DNA of 64,000 nucleotides from Leisingera sp. NJS204 (GTDB lineage: Bacteria; Pseudomonadota; Alphaproteobacteria; Rhodobacterales; Rhodobacteraceae): positions 2,471,501-2,535,500 of the forward strand of contig NZ_CP035417.1 of assembly GCF_004123675.1 (NCBI RefSeq). Direction: 5' to 3'. The notes under the pieces are model-generated. The model was not told the origin of the DNA. It saw only the letters and a list, made by a program, of their open reading frames with translations, and did no database searches. Of the stretch, positions 16,070-25,570 are shown in pieces. Every line of letters begins with the position of its first letter. Position 1 is the first letter of the stretch. The translations under genes were made by a program, and so were the position numbers.

Positions 16070-18481
16070 TCAGTGGGCTGTGGCGCCCGCCCCGTCCTCT
16101 GAGCCTTTCAGAGCCGCTTTGGCTGCTGCAGCTTCCTCGGCCTCCTGGTCCCATTCGATGGGGTCCGGCTGGGACACCAGCGCGTGGTTCAGAACCTCGG
16201 AAACATGGGACACAGGGATGATTTTCAACCCTTCTTTCACATTGTCCGGAATTTCCGGCAGATCCTTTTCATTTTCCTGCGGGATCAGCACGGTCTTGAT
16301 GCCGCCGCGCAGGGCCGCCAGAAGCTTTTCCTTGAGCCCGCCAATGGCACTTGCATTGCCGCGTAGCGTGACCTCGCCCGTCATCGCAATATCCTTGCGC
16401 ACCGGGATGCCGGTCAGCACCGACACAATCGCTGTAACCATCGCCAGGCCTGCGCTTGGGCCGTCCTTGGGCGTCGCGCCGTCGGGCACGTGCACATGGA
16501 TGTCCAGCTTGTCGAACTGCGGCGGCTTGACCCCGATCTGCGGGCTGATCGAGCGCACATAACTGGACGCCGCTTCGATTGACTCCTTCATCACATCGCC
16601 CAGCTTGCCGGTGGTCTTCATCCGGCCCTTGCCCGGCAGCCGCAGCGCCTCGATCGACAGCAGCTCACCGCCAACCGATGTATAGGCGAGGCCGGTAACG
16701 ACACCAACCTGATCTTCCATCTCGGCCAACCCGTAGCGGAACTTCTTGACGCCCAGGAAATCATCCAGATTGTCCGCCGTGACAGTCACGCTGCCGGCTT
16801 CTTTCTTGATGATCTTGGTCAGCGATTTCCGTGCCACCTTGGCGATCTCGCGCTCCAGGTTCCGCACACCGGCTTCCCGCGTATAGGTGCGGATCATCTC
16901 CGTCACCGCGTCCTCGGTCAGCTCAAACTCCTTGGCTTTCAACCCGTGGTTCTTCACCTGCTTGGAAATCAAGTGCTGCTTGGCGATCTCGCGCTTTTCG
17001 TCCTCGGTGTAGCCCGACAGCGGAATAATCTCCATCCGGTCCAGCAGCGGCCCGGGCATGTTGTAGCTGTTCGAGGTGGTCAGGAACATCACGTTCGAGA
17101 GGTCGTATTCGACCTCCAGATAGTGATCCATGAAGGTGTTGTTCTGTTCCGGATCCAGCACCTCCAGCATGGCGCTCGCAGGGTCGCCGCGGAAATCCTG
17201 GCCCATCTTGTCGATCTCATCAAGCAGGATCAGCGGGTTGGTGGTTTTCGCCTTCTTCAGCGCCTGGATGATCTTACCGGGCATCGAGCCGATATAGGTC
17301 CTGCGGTGGCCGCGGATCTCGGACTCGTCGCGCACGCCGCCCAGCGAAATGCGGATGAATTCGCGCCCGGTCGCCTTGGCAACCGATTTACCCAACGAGG
17401 TTTTACCCACGCCCGGCGGGCCGACGAGGCACAGGATCGGCCCCTTCAGCTTGATTGAACGCTGCTGCACCGCCAGGTATTCGACGATCCGCTCCTTGAC
17501 CTTCTCCAGGCCATAGTGATCCTCATCGAGGATCTCCTGCGCCTTGTTCAGGTCTTTCTTGACGCGGGACTTGGTGCCCCACGGGATCGACAGCATCCAG
17601 TCCAGATAGTTGCGCACCACCGTGGCTTCGGCCGACATCGGCGACATGTTCTTGAGCTTCTTCAGCTCGGCATCCGCCTTTTCGCGCGCCTCTTTCGACA
17701 GTTTGGTGGCGGCGATTTTCTCTTCCAGCTCGGCGATTTCGCCAGCGCCCTCCTCGCCGTCGCCCAGCTCCTTCTGAATGGCCTTCATCTGCTCATTCAG
17801 ATAATATTCGCGCTGGGTCTTCTCCATCTGGGATTTGACGCGGGTCTTGATCTTTTTCTCGACCTGCAGAACCGACATTTCGCCCTGCATCAGGCCATAG
17901 ACCTTCTCCAGCCGTTCGCTGATGGACAGTGTTTCCAGCAGTTCCTGCTTGCGGTCCACCTCGATGCCCAGATGACCCGCAACCAGATCGGCCAGCTTGG
18001 CCGGCTCGGTGGTTTCCCCCACGGCGGACAGGGCCTCCTCGGGGATGTTCTTGCGGACCTTGGCGTAGCGCTCGAACTCGTCCCCCACAGTGCGCACCAG
18101 CGCCTCGGTGGTGGTGACGTCGCCGGGCATTTCCGGCAGTTCTTCGGCCTTGGCCTCAAAGAAATTGTCGTTTTCCAGGAATTCGGTGATCTTTACACGC
18201 GCCTGCCCCTCGACCAGCACCTTGACGGTGCCATCGGGCAGTTTCAGCAGCTGCAGCACATTGGCCAGCACGCCCACGGAATAGATGCTATCGGTTTCGG
18301 GATCGTCCTCGGAGGGGTCGATCTGGCTGGACAGCAGGATCTGCTTGTCATCCGCCATCACCTCTTCCAGGGCGCGCACCGATTTTTCCCGGCCCACAAA
18401 CAGCGGCACGATCATGTGGGGAAAAACCACGATGTCGCGCAGCGGCAGGACTGGGTAGGAGGAATTGAGTGGCTCTTGCAT
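16070..18481 (-). CDS. lon: ATP-dependent protease Lon
   Basis: An 803-aa cytosolic quality-control protease of standard length. The N-terminal LON substrate domain opens [26 protein letters not shown]. The AAA+ module has Walker [10 protein letters not shown] and Walker [12 protein letters not shown]. The serine protease domain has the nucleophile in [10 protein letters not shown] and the general-base Lys in [15 protein letters not shown]. The frame is open 22 codons further up, but the ATG at 18481 has AAAGGA eight bases before it and matches the family N-terminus. The upstream region has a GTTGAAAA-type heat-shock-like element. Confidence 0.98.
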   Translation of the reverse strand: MQEPLNSSYPVLPLRDIVVFPHMIVPLFVGREKSVRALEEVMADDKQILLSSQIDPSEDDPETDSIYSVGVLANVLQLLKLPDGTVKVLVEGQARVKITEFLENDNFFEAKAEELPEMPGDVTTTEALVRTVGDEFERYAKVRKNIPEEALSAVGETTEPAKLADLVAGHLGIEVDRKQELLETLSISERLEKVYGLMQGEMSVLQVEKKIKTRVKSQMEKTQREYYLNEQMKAIQKELGDGEEGAGEIAELEEKIAATKLSKEAREKADAELKKLKNMSPMSAEATVVRNYLDWMLSIPWGTKSRVKKDLNKAQEILDEDHYGLEKVKERIVEYLAVQQRSIKLKGPILCLVGPPGVGKTSLGKSVAKATGREFIRISLGGVRDESEIRGHRRTYIGSMPGKIIQALKKAKTTNPLILLDEIDKMGQDFRGDPASAMLEVLDPEQNNTFMDHYLEVEYDLSNVMFLTTSNSYNMPGPLLDRMEIIPLSGYTEDEKREIAKQHLISKQVKNHGLKAKEFELTEDAVTEMIRTYTREAGVRNLEREIAKVARKSLTKIIKKEAGSVTVTADNLDDFLGVKKFRYGLAEMEDQVGVVTGLAYTSVGGELLSIEALRLPGKGRMKTTGKLGDVMKESIEAASSYVRSISPQIGVKPPQFDKLDIHVHVPDGATPKDGPSAGLAMVTAIVSVLTGIPVRKDIAMTGEVTLRGNASAIGGLKEKLLAALRGGIKTVLIPQENEKDLPEIPDNVKEGLKIIPVSHVSEVLNHALVSQPDPIEWDQEAEEAAAAKAALKGSEDGAGATAH

Positions 18482-19002
18482 ACTCGGTCCTTTGATTTGG
18501 CAAGACGGTCCGGCCCCGATCCCGGCAGCTTTGGCCCGTCTCCTCAATTGATGTCTTTATCTGGGGGGATGGTTAACACTTTTCAACCGCCCTGCCCCAA
18601 GGTTTGCAGCCACCTTGCCCGCACCGCAGCCGGACCACAAGGGCGCAAATGGTGAAAGGGTGACCAAAGGCCTAACGGGCCCGCCGCAGCTGTAAGAGCC
18701 GCAGGTCACTGGCCGTTTAACAGCACATAGTTGCGCCCGGCCAGCCGTCATCCAGCAGCCATACGGGCGGGTTCCAACTGCTGGGCACAGGGTTCGCATC
18801 CAGCACCTTGAACAACTGCGCGCCGGCGCCTAAACTGCCCGGCGAATACCGGAGATTGTATGACCTGAGTCATCCGGGCCCGCGGCATGCCGGCCCAAAC
18901 CAAACACAAAAACCTTCAGACCTGCAGCCAGCGGGCCGGTTTTGTTTGGCCGCATTTGAATATACCACGCCCGCCAAACGGGCTCTCCGAGAGTTTTAAG
19001 AC
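18482..19002. other. Divergent intergenic region between lon and rsgA
   Basis: About 520 bp. On the minus strand, GTTGAAAA is followed by CCCCCCAGATA (18556-18588), a weak resemblance to a sigma-32 promoter for lon. No gene is convincing: open frames of up to 80 codons here are Cys/Arg-rich and look spurious. A CTCTCCGAGAG dyad lies just before the rsgA start. Confidence 0.4.
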
Positions 19003-20070
19003 ATGAACCGCAGAAAACTTCCCGGCTTTCTGAACACCCCCGTGCGTCCCCAGGTCTCATCCGGTCTGAGCGAACTGGGTTTCAAACCCTTTTTTCAACA
19101 GCAGATGGCAGATGCCGCCGACGGTGCCGCCCCGGCCCGCATCACCGCCATTCACCGCAGCCAGTTCGACCTCATCAGCGCTGACGGCCCCCTCACCTGC
19201 CCGGCCATTGACGGCGCCGCTGTCGGGGACTGGCTGCTGCTTGACCCTGAAACAGGACTCAGCACGGCCATTCTGAAACGGGCCTCGCTGTTTAGACGGC
19301 GCGCGCCCGGCACCGGCCGCGAAACACAGCTGATTGCCGCCAACATCGACACGCTGTTTATCGTCACCTCCTGCAATCACGACTTCAACATCGCCCGGCT
19401 GGAACGCTTTCTGGCGCTGGCAAACGAAGCAAATACCACCCCGGTAATCATTCTGACCAAGGCCGACCTCACAGATGATCCCGACAGCTACCGAACACAG
19501 GCCCAATCCTTGCAGCCCGGCCTTGTTGCCGAAACCATCGACGCCACCAATGCTGCAGAGGTGAACCGCCTGCGCGCCTGGTGCGGGCTGGGGGAAACGG
19601 TGGCATTGGCCGGCTCCTCAGGTGTCGGCAAGTCCACGCTTGCCAACACTCTGGCCGGCGGCGGGCTGATGCAAACCGGCGCCATCCGCGAAGACGACAG
19701 CAAAGGCCGGCATACGACTTCGCACCGGCAAATGCTGCGGCTGCCCGGCGCCGGCTGGCTGATCGACACCCCCGGCATGCGCGAGCTGCAGATATCAGAC
19801 GCGCAGGACGGTATTGACATGGTGTTTCAGGATCTTACCGATATCGCGGCGCACTGCCGTTTCAGGGACTGCCAGCATGAAAGCGAACCGGGCTGCGCCA
19901 TCCAAGCAGCCGCCAAAGCCGGTCAGCTTGACACCGCCCGCATTGCGCGCTGGCAAAAGCTAAGATCCGAGGACGCCTTTAACGCGCAGTCTCCGTCTGA
20001 ACGCCGCGCCGCCGGCAAAGCGCTTGGCAAGGTGATCAAACAGGCCAAACGCATCAAGCGCAAAAAGTAA
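19003..20070 (+). CDS. rsgA: Small ribosomal subunit biogenesis GTPase RsgA
   Basis: A 355-aa circularly permuted GTPase that checks maturation of the 30S decoding centre. An OB-fold occupies about 40-105 (VGDWLLLD). The GTPase motifs then come in permuted order: G4 ILTKADL, then G1 GSSGVGKST, then G3 DTPGMRE. A zinc knuckle follows: CRFRDCQHESEPGC. The tail is Lys/Arg-rich (KQAKRIKRKK), as expected for ribosome binding. Length is normal. It converges with tgt. Confidence 0.95.
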   Translation: MNRRKLPGFLNTPVRPQVSSGLSELGFKPFFQQQMADAADGAAPARITAIHRSQFDLISADGPLTCPAIDGAAVGDWLLLDPETGLSTAILKRASLFRRRAPGTGRETQLIAANIDTLFIVTSCNHDFNIARLERFLALANEANTTPVIILTKADLTDDPDSYRTQAQSLQPGLVAETIDATNAAEVNRLRAWCGLGETVALAGSSGVGKSTLANTLAGGGLMQTGAIREDDSKGRHTTSHRQMLRLPGAGWLIDTPGMRELQISDAQDGIDMVFQDLTDIAAHCRFRDCQHESEPGCAIQAAAKAGQLDTARIARWQKLRSEDAFNAQSPSERRAAGKALGKVIKQAKRIKRKK

Positions 20071-20089
20071 GCCCCAAGACCCGAACCCG

Positions 20090-20113
20090 CCCCTGGCGCA
20101 GCAGCGCCGGGGG
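20090..20113. terminator. Strong hairpin between rsgA and tgt
   Basis: CCCCTGGCGC and GCGCCGGGGG pair (one G-T wobble) around AGCA. No clear U-run is seen on either strand, so it may only stabilise the 3' ends of the two converging messages. Confidence 0.4.
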
Positions 20114-20127
20114 TATCGGGGCGCCGT

Positions 20128-21258
20128 TTACAGCGGCTCGATATCGCCCTGCGCGCGGGTATCGTGAAAATCCTTCTGCCAGGCTTCAAAACTGCCGGCG
20201 GCAATCGCCTCCCGCATACCTTGCATGATCTCCTGGAAATAATGCAGGTTGTGCCAGGTCAGCAGCATCCCCGAAATCATCTCGTTCGAGCGGAACACAT
20301 GGTGCAGGTAAGCCCGCGAGTAACTTGAACAGGCCGGGCAGCTGCACTGCTCATCCAAGGGCCGCGGGTCGTCCTGATGGCGGGCGTTCTTGATGTTCAC
20401 CACGCCATAGCGGGTAAAGGCCTGCCCGGTGCGGCCCGACCGCGACGGCAGCACGCAGTCCATCATGTCAATGCCGCGCGCCACAGCGCCGACGATGTCA
20501 TCGGGCTTGCCCACGCCCATCAGATAGCGCGGCTTGTCTTCGGGCAGGAAACCGGGGGCGTAATCAAGGCAGTCAAACATCGCCTCCTGCCCCTCGCCCA
20601 CCGCAAGGCCGCCAACGGCATAGCCCTCGAACCCGATTTTCTTCAGCGCCTCGGCGCTTTCTTCGCGCAGGTCCTGTTCCAGCCCGCCCTGCATGATCCC
20701 GAACAGCGCATGGCCGGGCCGGTCGCCGAATGCCTCACGCGACCGCTCGGCCCAGCGCATCGACAGGCGCATTGATTCCGCAATCCGGTCACGGTCCGCA
20801 GGCAGCGCCGGGCATTCGTCAAAACACATCACGATATCGGATCCCAGCAGCCGCTGGATCTCCATCGATCGTTCCGGTGTCAGCTCATGCTTGGAGCCGT
20901 CGATATGGCTTTTGAATGTCACGCCCTTTTCGGTCAGCTTGCGCAGACCCGCCAGCGACATCACCTGAAACCCGCCCGAGTCCGTCAGAATGGGCCGCTC
21001 CCAGTTCATGAACTTGTGCAAGCCCCCCAGCCGGTCGATGCGTTCGGCCGTCGGGCGCAGCATCAGGTGGTATGTATTGCCCAGCAGGATATCGGCCCCG
21101 GTCGCGCGCACGCTTTCCGGCATCATCGCCTTGACGGTCGCAGCGGTGCCGACCGGCATGAAAGCAGGCGTGCGGATTTCACCGCGCGGCGTATTGATGA
21201 CACCTGTGCGCGCCGTGCCGTCGGTTGCCTTCAGTTCAAAGTTGAAAAGCTCTGCCAT
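20128..21258 (-). CDS. tgt: tRNA-guanine(34) transglycosylase (queuine tRNA-ribosyltransferase)
   Basis: A 376-aa TIM-barrel enzyme that exchanges G34 for preQ1 in GUN-anticodon tRNAs, including the tRNA-Asp (GTC) encoded in triplicate nearby. Motifs: [29 protein letters not shown] with the active-site Asp, [10 protein letters not shown], and [15 protein letters not shown] with the nucleophilic Asp. The zinc site [16 protein letters not shown] lies near the C-terminus. Length is typical. It is divergent from the RimB-RimK fusion. Confidence 0.98.
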   Translation of the reverse strand: MAELFNFELKATDGTARTGVINTPRGEIRTPAFMPVGTAATVKAMMPESVRATGADILLGNTYHLMLRPTAERIDRLGGLHKFMNWERPILTDSGGFQVMSLAGLRKLTEKGVTFKSHIDGSKHELTPERSMEIQRLLGSDIVMCFDECPALPADRDRIAESMRLSMRWAERSREAFGDRPGHALFGIMQGGLEQDLREESAEALKKIGFEGYAVGGLAVGEGQEAMFDCLDYAPGFLPEDKPRYLMGVGKPDDIVGAVARGIDMMDCVLPSRSGRTGQAFTRYGVVNIKNARHQDDPRPLDEQCSCPACSSYSRAYLHHVFRSNEMISGMLLTWHNLHYFQEIMQGMREAIAAGSFEAWQKDFHDTRAQGDIEPL

Positions 21259-21328
21259 CTTCCATTCCTGCCGTTAAACTCAAACCGGCACACCGGTGAT
21301 TCCCCCCTAATGCCAAGGAGCCAACTCC

Positions 21329-22735
21329 ATGTCCACAGCCGACGCCGCACCGCAATTGAAACTCGGCTGGGAAGAATGGGTCAGCCTGCCCAACCTTGGT
21401 CTGCCTGCATTGCGCGTCAAGGTCGACACCGGCGCCCGCACCTCCTCGCTGCACGCCACCGGCATTGAAACATTTGGCCCGGCAAGCGCCCCCAAGGTGC
21501 GCTTCATGGTGCATCCCATCCCCGGTCAGTACGATCTGGAAATCCCCTGCTCTGCCCTGATCAAGGACCGGCGCGAGGTGACGTCGTCAAACGGCGAAAG
21601 CGAAATGCGCTTTGTGATCGAAACCCCGATGGAAATCGCAGGCCAGTCCTGGCCGGTGGAGCTGACGCTGACCGACCGGCGCGGCATGGCGAAACACATG
21701 CTGCTGGGCCGCCAGGCGCTGACCGAGAACGTGACAGTGGTGCCGGGCGAACGCCTGTGCCAGCCGGAACTGGATTATTCGGTCTATTCCTCTTCCAGCA
21801 TCCGCAAATCCGCCCCGAAACGCTCGCTGCGCATTGCTGTGCTCAGCCGGGAGGACAATTACTCCACCCGCCGCCTGGTGGAAGAGGGTGAGAACCGCGG
21901 CCACACGGTCGAGGTGATCAATACCACCCGCTGCTACATGGCGCTGAACGCGCTGGCGCCCGAGGTCCATTATGACGGCAAGCGCCTGCCCCGCTATGAT
22001 GCGGTGATCCCGCGCATCGGCGCCTCCGTCACCCAATACGGCACCGCCCTGCTGCGCCAGTTCGAAACCGTGGGCACCTATTGCGTCAACGGCGCCGAAG
22101 GCATCACCGCCAGCCGCGACAAGCTGCACGCGCATCAGATCCTGGCCCGCCACAAGATCGGCATGCCCGCCACCGCCTTTGCCGCCTCGCCCAAGGACAC
22201 CGGCAGCCTGATCCAGATCGTGGGCGGCGCGCCGCTGATCGTTAAACTGCTCGAAAGCACCCAGGGCAAGGGTGTGGTGCTGGCGGAAACCACAAAGGCC
22301 GCCGAAAGCGTGATCACCGCCTTTCGCGGGCTCAAGGCCAACTTCCTGGTGCAGCAGTTTGTCAAGGAAGCCGCAGGTGTGGATATCCGCTGTCTGGTGG
22401 TCGGCTCCAAGGTGGTCGCATCGATGAAACGCTCCGGGGCGGAGGGTGACTTCCGCTCCAACCTGCATCTGGGCGGCAGCGCCGAAATCGTGCGTATCAG
22501 CAAGGAGGAACGCTCTACTGCGGTCCGCGCCGCCCGTGCCTTTGGCCTGAATGTGGCCGGCGTCGACCTGTTGCGGTCGGAAACCGGCCCCAAGGTGCTG
22601 GAGGTGAATTCCTCCCCCGGGTTGGAAGGGATCGAGAAGACCTCCTCCAAAAACATCGCCGCGCTGATCTATGCCGAGATCGAAGACCGGGTCCGCCCGG
22701 CCCCGATGCGGCGGCTCAAACCCTCCGCCTCTTGA
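21329..22735 (+). CDS. RimB-RimK fusion: retropepsin-like protease domain plus ATP-grasp ligase
   Basis: A 468-aa protein. Residues ~10-140 are the DUF785/RimB 'ATP-dependent zinc protease' domain, with [19 protein letters not shown] (the pepsin-like Asp-Thr-Gly) and MLLGRQAL. From ~165 a RimK-type ATP-grasp ligase begins ([26 protein letters not shown]), with [36 protein letters not shown] and [14 protein letters not shown] (Mg and ATP site). RimK adds glutamates to ribosomal protein S6 or similar tails; RimB in Pseudomonas counteracts it. A single chain with both activities suggests writing and trimming of poly-Glu tags. GCCAAGGAGCC precedes the ATG. Domain calls are firm, the role inferred. 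Confidence 0.88.
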   Translation: MSTADAAPQLKLGWEEWVSLPNLGLPALRVKVDTGARTSSLHATGIETFGPASAPKVRFMVHPIPGQYDLEIPCSALIKDRREVTSSNGESEMRFVIETPMEIAGQSWPVELTLTDRRGMAKHMLLGRQALTENVTVVPGERLCQPELDYSVYSSSSIRKSAPKRSLRIAVLSREDNYSTRRLVEEGENRGHTVEVINTTRCYMALNALAPEVHYDGKRLPRYDAVIPRIGASVTQYGTALLRQFETVGTYCVNGAEGITASRDKLHAHQILARHKIGMPATAFAASPKDTGSLIQIVGGAPLIVKLLESTQGKGVVLAETTKAAESVITAFRGLKANFLVQQFVKEAAGVDIRCLVVGSKVVASMKRSGAEGDFRSNLHLGGSAEIVRISKEERSTAVRAARAFGLNVAGVDLLRSETGPKVLEVNSSPGLEGIEKTSSKNIAALIYAEIEDRVRPAPMRRLKPSAS

Positions 22736-22809
22736 GGCGCAGTTTATCTTGACCTGCCGGAACGGGCGCAGGATCCTGCCCGCAGGCGTTTGAAACAGAA
22801 AGAAAATTC

Positions 22810-23700
22810 ATGAACGAAGACCTGATTCTGGACCTTCTCTCCAGTAACCTGCTGTACTTGCTGGGCGCGGTCCTGCTGATCATCGTGGTACTGAAGGGCG
22901 TGCGCATCGTGCCGCAGTCCGAAAAATACGTGATTGAACGGTTCGGCCGCCTGCATTCGGTGCTGGGGCCGGGCATTAACTTCATCGTGCCGTTCCTGGA
23001 TGTGGCCCGCCACAAGGTGTCAATCCTGGAGCGCCAGCTGCCCAACGCCACCCAGGACGCGATCACCAAGGACAACGTGCTGGTGCAGATCGACACTTCG
23101 GTGTTCTACCGCATCCTGGAACCGGAAAAGACCGTCTACCGGATCCGCGACGTGGACGGCGCCATTGCCACCACCGTGGCCGGCATCGTGCGGGCCGAGA
23201 TCGGCAAAATGGACCTGGACGAGGTGCAATCCAACCGCTCGCAGCTGATCGGGCAGATCCAGCATTCGGTCGAAAGCGCTGTTGACGACTGGGGCATCGA
23301 AGTAACCCGCGCCGAAATCCTGGACGTGAACCTTGATCAGGCCACCCGCGACGCGATGCTGCAGCAGCTGAATGCCGAGCGCGCCCGCCGCGCCCAGGTG
23401 ACCGAGGCCGAGGGCGCGAAACGCGCGGTTGAGCTGAACGCCGATGCCGAGCTTTATGCCGCCGAACAGACCGCCAAGGCCCGCCGCATCCAGGCCGAGG
23501 CCGAGGCCTATGCCACCGAAGTCGTCGCCAAGGCGATCCGCGAAAACGGTATCGAGGCCGCGCAATACCAGGTCGCTCTGAAACAGGTGGAATCGCTGAA
23601 CGCGCTCGGCAAGGGCGAGGGCAATCAGACCATCCTGGTCCCCGCCCACGCGCTGGAGGCCTTTGGCAACGCCTTCAACCTGCTGAAAGGGGGCAAGTGA
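22810..23700 (+). CDS. qmcA: SPFH/stomatin-like membrane protein (QmcA type)
   Basis: A 296-aa protein. An N-terminal membrane helix lies at ~10-30 (SSNLLYLLGAVLLIIVVLKGV). The SPFH/band 7 domain follows (RIVPQSEKYVIERFGRLHSVLGPGINFIVPFLD), and a long Ala/Glu-rich coiled coil from ~180 to 250 (ARRAQVTEAEGAKRAVELNADAELYAAEQTAKARRIQAEAEA). Such proteins form large membrane rings or microdomain scaffolds and associate with FtsH-type proteases. The stop overlaps the start of the NfeD gene, the standard partner. Confidence 0.93.
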   Translation: MNEDLILDLLSSNLLYLLGAVLLIIVVLKGVRIVPQSEKYVIERFGRLHSVLGPGINFIVPFLDVARHKVSILERQLPNATQDAITKDNVLVQIDTSVFYRILEPEKTVYRIRDVDGAIATTVAGIVRAEIGKMDLDEVQSNRSQLIGQIQHSVESAVDDWGIEVTRAEILDVNLDQATRDAMLQQLNAERARRAQVTEAEGAKRAVELNADAELYAAEQTAKARRIQAEAEAYATEVVAKAIRENGIEAAQYQVALKQVESLNALGKGEGNQTILVPAHALEAFGNAFNLLKGGK

Positions 23701-23975
23701 TGGACATGCCGTTCTGGGCCTTGTGGTGGGTGTGGGGCGCCGCGGCGCTGGTGCTAGCCATACTGGAGGTTCTGGTGCCCGGCTTTGTCTTTCTCGGCTT
23801 TGCCATCGGCGCCGCTGCGGTCAGCCTGCTGCTGCTGGCGGGCGCCGGTCTCAGCCTGCCGCCGCTGTTGCTGATCTTTGCGGTGCTGTCGCTGGCGGCC
23901 TGGCTGGTGATGCGCCGCTTTTTTGCCCTGCCCAAGGGCCAGGTGAAAACCTTCAACCACGACATCAACGACTGA
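23700..23975 (+). CDS. NfeD-family membrane protein (short form)
   Basis: A 91-aa protein with 2-3 hydrophobic helices (FWALWWVWGAAALVLAILEVLVPGF, FLGFAIGAAAVSLLLLAG, PPLLLIFAVLSLAAWLVMRRFF). The LEVLVPGFVFLGFAIGA motif is typical of NfeD/YbbK partner proteins. The ATG overlaps the SPFH gene stop (TGATG), so translation is coupled; a GTG one codon up is an alternative. The C-terminal OB-fold of longer NfeD proteins is missing. Confidence 0.88.
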   Translation: MDMPFWALWWVWGAAALVLAILEVLVPGFVFLGFAIGAAAVSLLLLAGAGLSLPPLLLIFAVLSLAAWLVMRRFFALPKGQVKTFNHDIND

Positions 23976-24085
23976 CTGACAACACCGACTGGCATCAGGC
24001 CGGGCTGCACATCACCGTGGCTCGGCCATTCGGTCAGGCCTTATGATACGGGCCATACGGCATGTCCCATGCGGTACGGCCGGCG

Positions 24086-24856
24086 TCAGAACCTGAAACC
24101 CACCCCCGCCAGCAGTCCGTGAGTCACCGCATCATGGCGGAAAAAGCTGTCCGTGCCGCGGATGCCGTCTTGATACTCCACCCCCAGCCCGCGGTACATC
24201 ACATAGATCGAAGCCCGCTCCCAGCGGTCGTAAATCAGCCCGCCCATGGCCGACCAGCTTTGATCCGACCCGGCGCCAAAGCCGCCGATATCGCCCTCCA
24301 GGGAAACACTGAACCGCGGCGACAGCCGCCGCTCCCAGCGCAGCCCGGCAATCGGATCGGTCCATGTGCCGCCCCGCCGCACCGCGCCGCCCGGCAGATA
24401 GGCCGTCACATCCACATCCCAGTGGCGCAGTCCGCCAAAGACCTCAAACCGGTCCCGCCCCTGCCCGAAACGATAGGTCACCACTGCCTCAGCCATGTTC
24501 TGGTCATAGGCAGCAGCCACCGCACCGGCAAAGCTATCCGCTGTCCGGTCCGAATCCATCACCGCATAGCGCAGCCGGAAACCGAAACGGCTGCTGTGCT
24601 GCCCCTCAAATGCCAGCATCCCGCCGGCCTGCAGCTGATCAAAAACATCGCCCGCATCAATCGATACACCGCCGCCTGCCTGCCCCAGCTCTGTTGTCCC
24701 CTCCACCGATGGTGCCAGCACAAAGGGCGTCAGCTGCCAGCGCCATGCCCCCTGTGCCCGGGCATCGCCTGCAGTCCCGCCCAACGCCAGGCAGCTGCCC
24801 GCCAGCACAAGGGCAACAGAATTCGCGCATCTGCGGGTCGCAGTTTTCCCTGGCAT
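24086..24856 (-). CDS. Predicted outer-membrane beta-barrel protein
   Basis: A 256-aa protein. It has an N-terminal signal peptide (ANSVALVLAGSCLALGGTAGDARA, cleavage near 35). The mature part alternates polar and hydrophobic residues in repeated strands (WRWQLTPFVLAPSVEG, FGFRLRYAVMDSDRT, FEVFGGLRHWDVDV) and ends in VGFRF, a C-terminal Phe barrel-assembly signal. The strand number would suit an 8- to 10-stranded barrel. The family is not recognised and no transport or enzyme motif is seen. It converges with the NfeD gene and stands alone. Confidence 0.72.
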   Translation of the reverse strand: MPGKTATRRCANSVALVLAGSCLALGGTAGDARAQGAWRWQLTPFVLAPSVEGTTELGQAGGGVSIDAGDVFDQLQAGGMLAFEGQHSSRFGFRLRYAVMDSDRTADSFAGAVAAAYDQNMAEAVVTYRFGQGRDRFEVFGGLRHWDVDVTAYLPGGAVRRGGTWTDPIAGLRWERRLSPRFSVSLEGDIGGFGAGSDQSWSAMGGLIYDRWERASIYVMYRGLGVEYQDGIRGTDSFFRHDAVTHGLLAGVGFRF

Positions 24857-25102
24857 GGCCTCTCTCCGCTCCTGCCCGCACGCAGCAGCTCCGTGGCCGG
24901 ACAGCGGCGCACGGCCCGCATCCTTCGGGCAGCGTTTACTAAATCATCGTGGGGGAACCACAATTTAGCGCGCTCACCCCATCAAATCAAATTTTCACGA
25001 ACAGGTGATTAACAGAACATTCCCGCTGCGGTGTGCGCCGCCTCTGGACGCCGGGCTGTACATTCCCTATATAAATCGTCGGAATATCAGACCGGGATCC
25101 CC

Positions 25103-25465
25103 ATGACCAACCCTTCCGAACCGCTTGAAGGCGCACCGCTGATCGCGCCCTCCTCCGTCAGCCATCCGCTGTACGAGGCCGTGACCGACGCCTGCCGCTC
25201 CGTTTATGATCCGGAAATCCCGGTGAACATCTACGAGCTGGGCCTGATCTACACGATCGACATCAATGACGAGAACGACGTCAGGATCATCATGACCCTG
25301 ACCGCGCCGGGCTGCCCGGTTGCGGGCGAGATGCCGGGCTGGCTCGTCGATGCCATCTCACCGGTGCCCGGTGTGAAAACGGTTGACGTCGAACTCACCT
25401 GGGAGCCGCCCTGGGGCATGGAGATGATGTCCGACGAGGCCCGCCTGGAACTGGGCTTCATGTAA
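25103..25465 (+). CDS. sufT: SufT/MIP18-family Fe-S assembly protein (DUF59)
   Basis: A 120-aa protein. Residues ~20-110 form the MIP18 fold: ACRSVYDPEIPVNIYELGLIYTI, IIMTLTAPGCPVAGEMPGWL with the conserved Cys, and GVKTVDVELTWEPPWGMEMMS. SufT assists maturation of Fe-S proteins under high demand. The family is normally in the suf operon; here it stands alone, with an A-type carrier gene 1.5 kb away. The ATG at 25103 gives the standard length, and the frame above it is not protein-like. Confidence 0.93.
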   Translation: MTNPSEPLEGAPLIAPSSVSHPLYEAVTDACRSVYDPEIPVNIYELGLIYTIDINDENDVRIIMTLTAPGCPVAGEMPGWLVDAISPVPGVKTVDVELTWEPPWGMEMMSDEARLELGFM

Positions 25466-25491
25466 GCCCGCACAGCCTGCGCCCGGATCCG

Positions 25492-25516
25492 GCCCCTGCA
25501 TCTGCGGGGGCCTTTT
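25492..25516 (+). terminator. Terminator after sufT
   Basis: GGCCCC and GGGGCC arms, extended by weaker pairs around a TGCATCTGCG loop, are followed by TTTTC. Confidence 0.75.
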
Positions 25517-25570
25517 CATTATTCGGCCCAAGTGTCTAATGTGCGGCAGCCCTAGACCCGGAGCCGCCCC

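Noticed and set aside
18556..18588. Sigma-32 promoter for lon as a firm call
   Set aside because: The -35-like GTTGAAAA is good but the -10 part and spacing fit poorly; mentioned only in the intergenic entry.
17516..18655. 379-codon open frame on the plus strand
   Set aside because: Antisense to lon; leucine/glycine-rich shadow translation.
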